Assembly: GCA_002151545.1 (NCBI GenBank)
Contig: CP021237.1
Coordinates: 4,464,001-4,528,000, forward strand
DNA length: 64,000 nucleotides
Source: Sphingobacteriaceae bacterium GW460-11-11-14-LB5
GTDB lineage: Bacteria > Bacteroidota > Bacteroidia > Sphingobacteriales > Sphingobacteriaceae
Direction of reading: 5' to 3'
Shown: one piece after another, positions 15,970 through 23,317 of the stretch
Position numbering within the stretch: position 1 is the stretch's first letter
Layout: each line of letters opens with the position of its first letter
The notes under the pieces: generated by a model
What the model saw: only the letters and a program-made list of their open reading frames with translations
The model's database searches: none
What the model was told of the DNA's origin: nothing
Program-made: the position numbers and the translations under genes

Positions 15970-16446
15970 GGGACTACCGAAGGTAGCCACCCAGTAATTT
16001 TGTGCCATACCAGCTCCAGCTTCTTTACTTTTAGCATCCATCATGGCTTTACAATGGCTTACACTATTTTTCCATGCGGTAATTACCAGATCGACCTCGT
16101 TATACCCTTTTGCTAAATTTTCTGCCTTAAAATCGCCTTTATAACCAGCATTTAATGCCCGCTCGGCGGGAGTACCGCCATCTGGGGATAAGTGATCAAA
16201 ATAGTTTTGCTGAGCCATATCTTTGGCATGAAGTATTGCCGCATTTTGCAATTGTTTATTCAAAGATAACTCAGGTACTGGAGGCATGTATTCCGTACCA
16301 CAATTACATCCGCTTTGTCTGAGTAGGTTAATCTTGCCAATCAATAAATCAACATTGCTTTCCGGCAAGGTTATTTCTTCCTTTTTGCACTGCACCAATA
16401 AAATGCAGAGCAAGACACCAGTCAGCACAATTAGGTATTTTTTCAT
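15964..16446 (-). CDS. CAP (SCP/PR1) domain lipoprotein
   Basis: A 160-residue lipoprotein with lipobox LVQC and CKKEE after it. A CAP fold follows: LLIGKINLLRQSG, then LNKQLQNAAILHAKDMAQQNYFDHLSPDGGTPAERA with the His and Glu of the CAP cavity, and GYKGDFKAENLAKGY, SHCKAMMDAKSKEAGAG. Bacterial YkwD-type proteins of this class are exported and of unclear activity. It is convergent with GH18. Confidence 0.88.
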   Translation of the reverse strand: MKKYLIVLTGVLLCILLVQCKKEEITLPESNVDLLIGKINLLRQSGCNCGTEYMPPVPELSLNKQLQNAAILHAKDMAQQNYFDHLSPDGGTPAERALNAGYKGDFKAENLAKGYNEVDLVITAWKNSVSHCKAMMDAKSKEAGAGMAQNYWVATFGSPL

Positions 16447-16463
16447 ATTCTATTTTATATGGC

Positions 16464-16494
16464 AAATGGAGGCAGCCATAAGGCTACCTCCAAA
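16464..16494 (-). terminator. Hairpin between the GH16 and CAP genes
   Basis: GGAGGCAGCC and GGCTACCTCC pair around ATAA, with one mismatch, 22 bp past the GH16 stop on the minus strand. No clear T tract follows, so it is a weak terminator or a processing site. Confidence 0.4.
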
Positions 16495-16515
16495 TTAAAA
16501 GTTTGATTTTCCAGA

Positions 16516-17343
16516 TTAGAAGGCTCTTTCTCTGCCCAGGTAAATATTTTTACCAGTGTAAAAAGTATTACCAGACGGGCCTGGAGAGCCACTATCACCT
16601 TCCATTTGCATGTTAATGATGAGCCACATGGGTTTGTTCACCGAGTTGCTCATGGTGTGCTTAGCTACCCAAACGTTATCGATATAATAATGGCAGTCTA
16701 CATCTGTTGCGCTTACTTTATTGTACCAGCACTTGTAATTATGGTACGAGCCAGCATTAGAAACTGCTGTGAGTTTATTCTCCCAGCCACCATCATAAGT
16801 ATTCTGCCAATTGGTGTTACTGCCTTTAAACTCCATAATATCGCTTTCAGGTGGCCATGAGTTTACTCCTGTAATCCAGAAAGCAGGCCAGGTACCTTTG
16901 CCTGTTGGTACAGCGAAATCGCCAGAAATGGTATAACTGGGAAACTGATCGTTAATTAGCACCTGCTGTTTGGCATGGCAGGCACCAGAGTTATACCATA
17001 TCGCCACATTAGTAAAACCGTTAGCCGTACTGTTTCCCGGAGATGAAGCTAAGCGCGTAGCTTTAATCGTTAACACACCTCCACTTAACGAAATTTGATT
17101 ATGGTTAGAAGCGCTGCCCACCATACGTGCAGATCCATTATGATCGGTGCCCCAGGGATAATTATAATTCCATTGCGCCTCAAAATTAGTGTAATTGGCA
17201 AAAGAGTTCCCGTCAATCAATGTTTCCCATGCTTTAACCTGGCCTTTTTCTGTTTTAATTTCTTCTTTATCTTTTTTACAAGATAAAATTGATACAAACA
17301 TGCATACAAATAGCATGCATAATTTCATTTTTTCATTTCTCAT
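16516..17343 (-). CDS. Glycoside hydrolase family 16 lipoprotein
   Basis: About 275 residues; Met6 is an equally good start. Lipobox SILSC is followed by KKDKEE. The jelly-roll catalytic domain carries WPPESDIMEFKG, which matches the GH16 active-site pattern ExDxxE, with two acids flanking the Asp. KGTWPAFWITG and the terminal WLIINMQMEGDSG are also typical of laminarinase or beta-glucanase members. The expected substrate is a beta-glucan or galactan at the cell surface. It is downstream of no operon partner, and the next gene (CAP) follows on the same strand after a hairpin. Confidence 0.87.
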   Translation of the reverse strand: MRNEKMKLCMLFVCMFVSILSCKKDKEEIKTEKGQVKAWETLIDGNSFANYTNFEAQWNYNYPWGTDHNGSARMVGSASNHNQISLSGGVLTIKATRLASSPGNSTANGFTNVAIWYNSGACHAKQQVLINDQFPSYTISGDFAVPTGKGTWPAFWITGVNSWPPESDIMEFKGSNTNWQNTYDGGWENKLTAVSNAGSYHNYKCWYNKVSATDVDCHYYIDNVWVAKHTMSNSVNKPMWLIINMQMEGDSGSPGPSGNTFYTGKNIYLGRERAF

Positions 17344-17574
17344 TTTTTTTGATTTAGGTAAATATTTGGTTAGATAAAAGGCATATCTAAACTTACAACC
17401 GACATGCCTGTAAACAAAGGTAGACGACGTATCACTAGAAAATGAGGGTCTAAATGGTAAAAATGAAGTGGTAAAATGGGCGTTTTACTTGCCTTTTCTA
17501 ATTTGGCAGGTTATTCTGATTTACAATCATTGTAGGTATCTGACTTTATTGACGAAAAAGTTATCAAAAACAAA
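17344..17574. other. Intergenic stretch with no recognised feature
   Basis: Between the GH16 start and the terminator at 17575 there is no reading frame of note, no clear TAnnTTTG motif and no repeat seen. The GH16 promoter must lie here. Confidence 0.5.
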
Positions 17575-17601
17575 AGCCTGATCATGGCTCATGATCAGGC
17601 T
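17575..17601 (-). terminator. Rho-independent terminator of the YD-type lipoprotein gene
   Basis: A perfect 12-bp stem, AGCCTGATCATG with CATGATCAGGCT, and a 3-nt loop. On the minus strand it is followed by TTTTGTTTTT. It lies 47 bp past the stop at 17649. Confidence 0.85.
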
Positions 17602-17648
17602 CTTATGCATTTCTTTACGTTACTTGCAGATGTATTAAGGTATATCGT

Positions 17649-18461
17649 TTATTTACAGTTGTATACCAGATTATAGGAAGTTGATACTTCGTCAAATATG
17701 GCACCAGAGCTTGATTTCTGGGTATTTTTTACGATGATAGATGTTGCATTTCCTTTGGCATCGAACTTATAACTGTAATCTGAAATTACTGCATTGGCAT
17801 CTCCGGAAGATTGGGTTGTAGATTTGATCACTACATTCTTGGAATGTTTCCCAAAGTAATTTCCAGGCATGTAGTCTATAACCAGCGAAATAGGATCAGA
17901 TGTTTCGTAAGTATTTACAGCAAGTTGATTTGAATATTCATAAATAGTGGTTTCCACTACCCCATCAAAATAAATAACCTTTACCTGTGTTAAGTTACCA
18001 TTGGTGTATGTAAGTTCGGCAGTAGAGTTAAGTTGGGTATCGAGATAACTTTTTACCACACTTAAATAGCCATCTGCATTGTAGGCATAGGTCCGGGTAA
18101 CTGGAGTCTTTGAACCATTTATACTAAAAAAATCTGAATTATAGCTGGAAACCGCCCTTCCATCAGCTATAGTAAGTTCTGTAATTTCGCCATCAGGCAA
18201 TACACCTGTAATTTTTGTAGCAGAATAAGTATAAACCCTAGATTCACCATCACTTGTAGCCTTAGTGAGTTTACCTGAAGCATCGTAAGTATAGCTAATT
18301 GAATATTGACCAAACATACCTAAATCGGTATTTACTGTCGTTAACTGGCAACCATTGCTGTTCGGATCCAGGCGTGCATTCCAATTAATTTCTTTCTTAC
18401 AACCTGCAATTGCAATAATCGCCACCAGGGCCACCATTGCATATTTAATTGTTTTTTGCAT
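17649..18461 (-). CDS. YD-repeat-like lipoprotein of unknown function
   Basis: A 270-residue lipoprotein (lipobox AIAGC, then KKEINW). The mature part consists of repeated short beta units of the YTYDASGKLTK, YAYNADGYLSVVKS and YKFDAKGNATSI kind, as in YD/RHS-type and DUF4595-like proteins of Bacteroidota. It has no catalytic motif and is probably surface or periplasmic. It lies 40 bp downstream of the esterase gene on the same strand, so co-transcription is likely. Confidence 0.65.
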   Translation of the reverse strand: MQKTIKYAMVALVAIIAIAGCKKEINWNARLDPNSNGCQLTTVNTDLGMFGQYSISYTYDASGKLTKATSDGESRVYTYSATKITGVLPDGEITELTIADGRAVSSYNSDFFSINGSKTPVTRTYAYNADGYLSVVKSYLDTQLNSTAELTYTNGNLTQVKVIYFDGVVETTIYEYSNQLAVNTYETSDPISLVIDYMPGNYFGKHSKNVVIKSTTQSSGDANAVISDYSYKFDAKGNATSIIVKNTQKSSSGAIFDEVSTSYNLVYNCK

Positions 18462-18501
18462 TAAAATTTCTGGTTAAGAGGTTAAAATATCGGCAAAGAT
18501 A

Positions 18502-19413
18502 TTAAAATTTCTCTTTTTTCATCCAGGTAGCCAACAAGTTAAACCAATCTACATCAGAAGTTTTGTTGATCAAACCGAAACCATGACCGCCTTTTTCGTA
18601 CAGGTAAATATCGGTTGCTACCTGATGCTGCTTTAGCGCCTCATTCATCAACACACTGTTTTGGTAAGGCACGGTCTTATCATCTTTAGCATGTACAAAA
18701 AAGACAGGAGGCGTTTTTTTGTTAACATTTTTATTGGCAGAGAAATAATGTTTTAAACTATCAGCAGGATTTGGTCCCAATAAATTCTTCATGGTACCGG
18801 TATGCACCGATTCTTCAAAACTAATTACAGGGTAAATTAATGCAGCAAAATTAGGCTTTAGCGTTATCTTTTCCGGATTGGCAATTTTAAGATCATTATA
18901 ATGTGCAACAAGGGTAGAGGCAAAATGACCACCAGCCGAAAAGCCCATAATCCCGATTTTGTTGGTTTTAATTCCATATTTTTTGGCATTCTTCCTGATC
19001 AGATATATGGCTTGCTGTGCATCCTGTAAAGGCCCACAGGTTTTATCAACCATAATCTGATCGCTTGGTAACCGATATTTCAATACAAAAGCGGTAACGC
19101 CAATGGCATTAAATCTTTTGGCCACATCGGTTCCTTCGTGGCTAAACGCCAAAGCACCATAACCTCCACCCGGGCAAATGATTATTGCAGTTCCGTTGGC
19201 GATATTTTTAGGTGCTTCAAAAACCGTAAATGTTGGTACCGATACTTTAGTAATACTCAAAGTACCATTTGCGCGAACCTCGGTGTTTTCTATATAATCT
19301 GCAGGAGTAGTTTTGGCACCAGGAATTGCACCTGAATACAACGGCACAATTTCCTGGGCATTCGCTGTAATGAAATAAAGAACCATTATTGGTATTAAAA
19401 AAAGTTTGTTCAT
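18502..19413 (-). CDS. Exported alpha/beta hydrolase (esterase, acetyl-xylan-esterase-like)
   Basis: A 303-residue secreted protein (MNKLFLIPIMVLYFITANAQ). It shows a carboxylesterase-type oxyanion region AIIICPGGGYGALAFSHEG, nucleophile elbow GFSAGGH (Ser in the 160s), acid in VFFVHAKDDKTVPYQ and His in YEKGGHGFGL, so the Ser-Asp-His triad is complete. It resembles the BD-FAE/acetyl xylan esterase group that removes acyl groups from polysaccharides or plant phenolics. It is 2 bp downstream of the PIN toxin gene on the same strand, though functionally unrelated. Confidence 0.87.
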   Translation of the reverse strand: MNKLFLIPIMVLYFITANAQEIVPLYSGAIPGAKTTPADYIENTEVRANGTLSITKVSVPTFTVFEAPKNIANGTAIIICPGGGYGALAFSHEGTDVAKRFNAIGVTAFVLKYRLPSDQIMVDKTCGPLQDAQQAIYLIRKNAKKYGIKTNKIGIMGFSAGGHFASTLVAHYNDLKIANPEKITLKPNFAALIYPVISFEESVHTGTMKNLLGPNPADSLKHYFSANKNVNKKTPPVFFVHAKDDKTVPYQNSVLMNEALKQHQVATDIYLYEKGGHGFGLINKTSDVDWFNLLATWMKKEKF

Positions 19414-19415
19414 AA

Positions 19416-19805
19416 CTATAAGTGACTCGGATTAATACATTTTAAAGATTTAACTTTAGCAAAATCTTTATCATTATCCCCTATAAGAGTAAGGTTATTT
19501 AATAAGCAAGTTGCCGCTATTAATGCATCAGGTAGTTTTAAGTTGTACGTTTTTCTAACGCTTATCGTTTCAGCAATAATTCCATCTCCCAAACCTAAAA
19601 TAATTGAATTTGATACGAATTTTTGATATATGATAATATCATCTGGATTAGTTGGCTTCCATACCTGGAGTTCTATTTCTGAAATAAACGACAACACAGA
19701 TTCCGCATCCACAATCTGATCCATGTATTTCAAACCTTTCAGAGAAAAAGTTCCATTTAGATATTTTATAGCTGCCGATGTATCAATTAAATATCTCTCT
19801 GCCAT
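19416..19805 (-). CDS. PIN-domain ribonuclease toxin (VapC-like)
   Basis: A 129-residue PIN protein. The acidic metal site is complete: Asp8 (YLIDTSAAIKYL), Glu43/Glu45 (SEIELQVW), Asp93 (LPDALIAATC), and Asp110/Asp112 (LIGDNDKDF). Toxins of this family cut tRNA or rRNA and are neutralised by a partner encoded just upstream. It overlaps the preceding small gene by 19 bp, as is usual in such modules. Confidence 0.88.
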   Translation of the reverse strand: MAERYLIDTSAAIKYLNGTFSLKGLKYMDQIVDAESVLSFISEIELQVWKPTNPDDIIIYQKFVSNSIILGLGDGIIAETISVRKTYNLKLPDALIAATCLLNNLTLIGDNDKDFAKVKSLKCINPSHL

Positions 19806-19987
19806 TCTCCACGCAAATCATTTAATTGTGCATCTATGGCTTCTGCATTCATCTGACTTTTAATTTGATTACGAAGTTCAGAAGTTTTAACGGTTTTTTT
19901 AATCACTCTAATAAGATGCAATTCTTCCAATTCCTTTAAAAGCTTATAAGCTTTTTGGTTGGTTAGTTCTATGATCAATGTATCCAT
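19787..19987 (-). CDS. Antitoxin of the PIN module
   Basis: A 66-residue charged protein with an amphipathic helix (KAYKLLKELEELHLIRVIKK) after a short beta strand (TLIIELTN) and an acidic and basic tail that would wrap the toxin. It has no recognised DNA-binding motif beyond the N-terminal strand-helix. It belongs to the small Bacteroidota antitoxins always found before PIN genes; assignment is by position. Confidence 0.75.
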   Translation of the reverse strand: MDTLIIELTNQKAYKLLKELEELHLIRVIKKTVKTSELRNQIKSQMNAEAIDAQLNDLRGEWQRDI

Positions 19988-20061
19988 AAAGATTAAGATT
20001 GGTAAGGCCGTGTTTCAATCAAATATACAAAATTTAGAATTAACTGAGCTGAAGGTTTAGT

Positions 20062-21136
20062 TTAAAACTCCATAAGATAAGCCTTCAGGAAATCGTTTAT
20101 ATCGCCATTTAAAACGGCATCAGGGTTTGAGGTTTGATAATTGGTACGGTGATCTTTTACACGCCTGTCATCGAGCACATAACTCCTGATTTGTGAGCCC
20201 CATTCTATTTTCTTTTTCGATCCCTCCACCGCAGCAATTGCTTCATTACGTTTCCGTTCTTCAATTTCATATAACTGAGATTTTAATAAACGGATCGCAT
20301 TCTCTTTATTCTGCAACTGCGATCGCGATTCCTGGTTTTTAATAATAATGCCTGAAGGTTTGTGGTATAAACGCACAGCTGTTTCAACTTTGTTTACATT
20401 TTGTCCGCCTGCTCCACCAGCCCTGAATGTTTCAAATTCTATATCAGCAGGATTAATATCAATCTGTATGGTATCGTCAACCAGGGGATAAACATACACA
20501 GAGGCAAAAGACGTATGCCTGCGGGCATTCGAATCGAATGGAGAAATCCGTACCAAACGGTGTACACCATTTTCGCCTTTAAGATAACCGTAAGAGAAAT
20601 CGCCATCAAATTGAAGCGTTACCGATTTTATACCGGCAACCTCCCCTTCCTGACTATCCTGCTCGGTAATTTTATAACCGTTTTTTTCTCCCCACATCAT
20701 ATACATCCGCATCAACATATAAGCCCAATCGCAGCTTTCTGTTCCACCGGCCCCGGCAGTAATTTGTAAAACGGCAGAAAGCTGGTCTTCTTTGCTACGG
20801 AGCATATTTTTAAGTTCCAGCTCTTCTACGGCAGTTTTACTAATGTCGAACTGGTCTTGTAATTCCTTTTCAGAAGCATCGCCCGATTGAAAAAATTCGA
20901 ACATCACAACTGCATCTTCAACCGCATTATTGGTTTGGTTAAAGCCATCCGTCCATTTTTTCTTTGAACTAATTTCGGCAAGAATTTTTTCTGCTTTTTT
21001 AGGGTCGTCCCAGAAATCGGGCGCCATTGTTAATTTTTCTTCTTCGCGTATGGCGTAAAGTAGCTCATCAACGTCAAAGATACCTCCTCAGCGACGTTAC
21101 TCTGTCCCTTAAATCTTGAATATTTTCTTTGGTCAT
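20062..21136 (-). CDS. prfB: Peptide chain release factor 2, with programmed +1 frameshift
   Basis: The gene starts at the ATG at 21136 with 20 codons ending AGG AGG TAT CTT, then an in-frame TGA (21076-21074). Skipping the T at 21076 continues as GAC GTT GAT and runs without interruption to 20062, giving about 357 residues, so the coding parts are 21136-21077 and 21075-20062. The site has all parts of the classic RF2 autoregulation signal: an internal Shine-Dalgarno-like AGGAGG, CTT and TGAC. RF2 motifs are present: ISPFDSNARRHTSF with the SPF tripeptide that reads UGA and UAA, and RAGGAGGQNVNKVETAV with GGQ for peptide release. Low RF2 raises frameshifting and so its own synthesis. Confidence 0.95.
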
Positions 21137-21180
21137 GGTAGCAAATATAGTAAATATGAGATACTATTAAGGAGACGCTA

Positions 21181-21802
21181 ACCAAAACCTTAACGATCAT
21201 CCCTTATTAATGGTGGAGAAAACAGCCATAATACTTTTACCATTGAGAAATTAAAGACATTAAGAGGGTCTGACCAAAACCTTAATTATCTTAACTTCTT
21301 AATGGTTTATAATTTAGATCCTTTTACCATTGAGAAATTAAGGACATTAAGAGGATCTGACCAAAACCTTAATTATCTTCACTTCTTAATGGTTTACAAT
21401 AATTTAGATCCTTTTACCATTGAGAAATTAAGGACATTAAGAGGATCTGACCAAAACCTTAATTATCTTCACTTCTTAATGGTTTACAATAATTTAGATC
21501 CTTTTACCATTGAGAAATTAAGGACATTAAGAGGATCTGACTAAAACCTTAATTATCTTCACTTCTTAATGGTTTACAATAATTTAGATCCTTTTACTAT
21601 TGAGAAATTAAGGACATTAATAAGGATCTAACCAAAACCTTAATTATCTTCACTTCTTAATGGTCTACAATAATTTAGATCCTTTTACCATTGAGAAATT
21701 AAGGATATTAAGAGGGTCGGACCAAAACCTTAATTATCTTCACTTCTTAATGGTCTACAATAATTTAGATCCTTTTACCATTGAGAAATTAAGGATATCG
21801 AA
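21181..21802. repeat. 90-bp tandem minisatellite, about seven units
   Basis: Units defined from ACCAAAACCTTAA start at 21181, 21273, 21360, 21450, 21540, 21631 and 21721 (lengths 92, 87, 90, 90, 91, 90, and a last truncated unit of about 80). The three central units are almost identical; the outer ones are diverged. Each unit contains the inverted pairs AATGGT/ACCATT and TTAAGG/CCTTAA. A 30-residue frame runs through several units but is broken by the 91- and 92-bp units and has no plausible start signal, so it is taken as non-coding. The surrounding 21137-22050 region holds no gene. Confidence 0.85.
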
Positions 21803-22050
21803 AAAGCATTTGACTAAATTAAATGACTTATATTTTAACCACGGGTAACCGTAAATTAACACTTCCAGTAACTTGGCTGTTAAAACTTGTTAAAATCAAA
21901 AAATGAACAATCAACTAACTATTTAATTGATTAATTTTCGGGAATATTTATCAGATCGACCGGAATTCAAATACACGCCATTATATAAAGTGGCGAAGTT
22001 CAAATCAGTCTGTTAGTACCAAACAAATATTAACATCTTAACCAACACAA

Positions 22051-23304
22051 ATGAAAATGCTCTTTTTTATTTTAGGGTATTTATTTTTCTGTACGGCAAC
22101 ATTTGCGCAAACAGGTAAAATAGATAGCTCTGAAATGGCCACACTGCGTATCGACCCTCAAACTGCGCGTGGCGCAGCTGTTTCTCAGGTTTTTAGCGAA
22201 GTAGAATTTATCCCCCTCGAAACGACTAAAGAAAGTCTTTTTGGCAATATACATAAATTGAAGATTATTGACAGCCATTATGTAATTTTTGATTACGACA
22301 CCAAAACTATTCTTATTTTTACAAAAGATGGTAAGTTCAGGTCAAAAATTAACGCAAGTAAAATAGAGCAAGAAAAAAACGACAAAGACAAGGCACAATT
22401 TTATGGCTTTACCACCAGGAAGGAAAACAATACTGAATTTATAATTCTCTCTTCCCAATCCAATGCCTTTTATTTTGATCTAAATGGCAAGCAGATCAAA
22501 AAAATACCCCTCAAAGAGCATAATAAACAGGGCAACAATCGCGACTTTAAACTGGCTAACCAAGCGCTGGTGAGGCCCGATTTCATCCTAAAAGCCGGTA
22601 AGGATAGTACCTTTTATGAATTGGGTATAATTAATAATAAGGATTCGGTTGGTTATTTCCCTTATAACAAAAAAAGGTATCAAACAGATGAATTTATTAG
22701 CGCGGGTTCACACTTTTATCAATATGGATCGGAAAATGAAATGTTTTTTTTAAATTACTATTCAAATGACATCTTCAAGGTAAGTCCTACTAAACTTTCG
22801 CTTGCCTATCATATTATATTTCCTGCAACAAATTCTTTACCTAACGATTTTTTAACTAACCCTGTTTATACTAAAAAGCGCATAGAGTACTTTAGAAACA
22901 ATCCTAAGATTTTTTACGGTTTAAGCAATACTTATTTAGTAGGCAATAATCTTTACCTCCAAATGAATAATTTTGGCTGGGATCCAAGCATTAAAAGCGC
23001 AATTATTTACAACCTGAAAACCGGTGAGCTGACCTCTGTGCAGGATTTGGAGCCTGATTCACTTTCGTCTTTTTTACCCGTTACTGATGCCAGCAGTGAT
23101 TTTTATGATTTTAAAAGTCGTGGCTTTCATATGTACGAAAACGGTTATTTCTACACCAATTACTCTTCTTTAGCCATGTTTACTTTTAAAGAGCAAAGCG
23201 AAGGAAAAACAACAAAATACCCGCCAAATCTGGAAGCTTATTTTAAAACGCAGAATAAAAAGAGCAACCCCATCATTATTAAACTTAAACCTAAACAAAA
23301 TTAA
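22051..23304 (+). CDS. 6-bladed beta-propeller protein (exported)
   Basis: A 417-residue protein with a signal peptide (MKMLFFILGYLFFCTATFAQ). The start of the mature region (FSEVEFIPLETTKESLFGNI followed by KLKIIDSHYVIFDYDTKTILIFTKDGKF) is the typical opening of the Bacteroidota 6-bladed beta-propeller family, and NHL-like blades follow. Family members are exported and of unknown function, often beside outer-membrane transporters. It is 13 bp upstream of the barrel gene, so the two form an operon. The gene lies after the minisatellite region and no clear promoter motif was seen. Confidence 0.82.
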   Translation: MKMLFFILGYLFFCTATFAQTGKIDSSEMATLRIDPQTARGAAVSQVFSEVEFIPLETTKESLFGNIHKLKIIDSHYVIFDYDTKTILIFTKDGKFRSKINASKIEQEKNDKDKAQFYGFTTRKENNTEFIILSSQSNAFYFDLNGKQIKKIPLKEHNKQGNNRDFKLANQALVRPDFILKAGKDSTFYELGIINNKDSVGYFPYNKKRYQTDEFISAGSHFYQYGSENEMFFLNYYSNDIFKVSPTKLSLAYHIIFPATNSLPNDFLTNPVYTKKRIEYFRNNPKIFYGLSNTYLVGNNLYLQMNNFGWDPSIKSAIIYNLKTGELTSVQDLEPDSLSSFLPVTDASSDFYDFKSRGFHMYENGYFYTNYSSLAMFTFKEQSEGKTTKYPPNLEAYFKTQNKKSNPIIIKLKPKQN

Positions 23305-23317
23305 TTTCCCCATCTAA

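Noticed and set aside
21074..21136. In-frame TGA near the start of prfB as a sign of a pseudogene
   Set aside because: It is the conserved programmed +1 frameshift site of RF2 with AGGAGG and CTT TGA C in place.
21302..21848. Two frames encoding repeats of MVYNNLDPFTIEKLR
   Set aside because: They exist only because 90 is a multiple of three; the 91- and 92-bp units break the frame, there is no leader or promoter and no ending domain.
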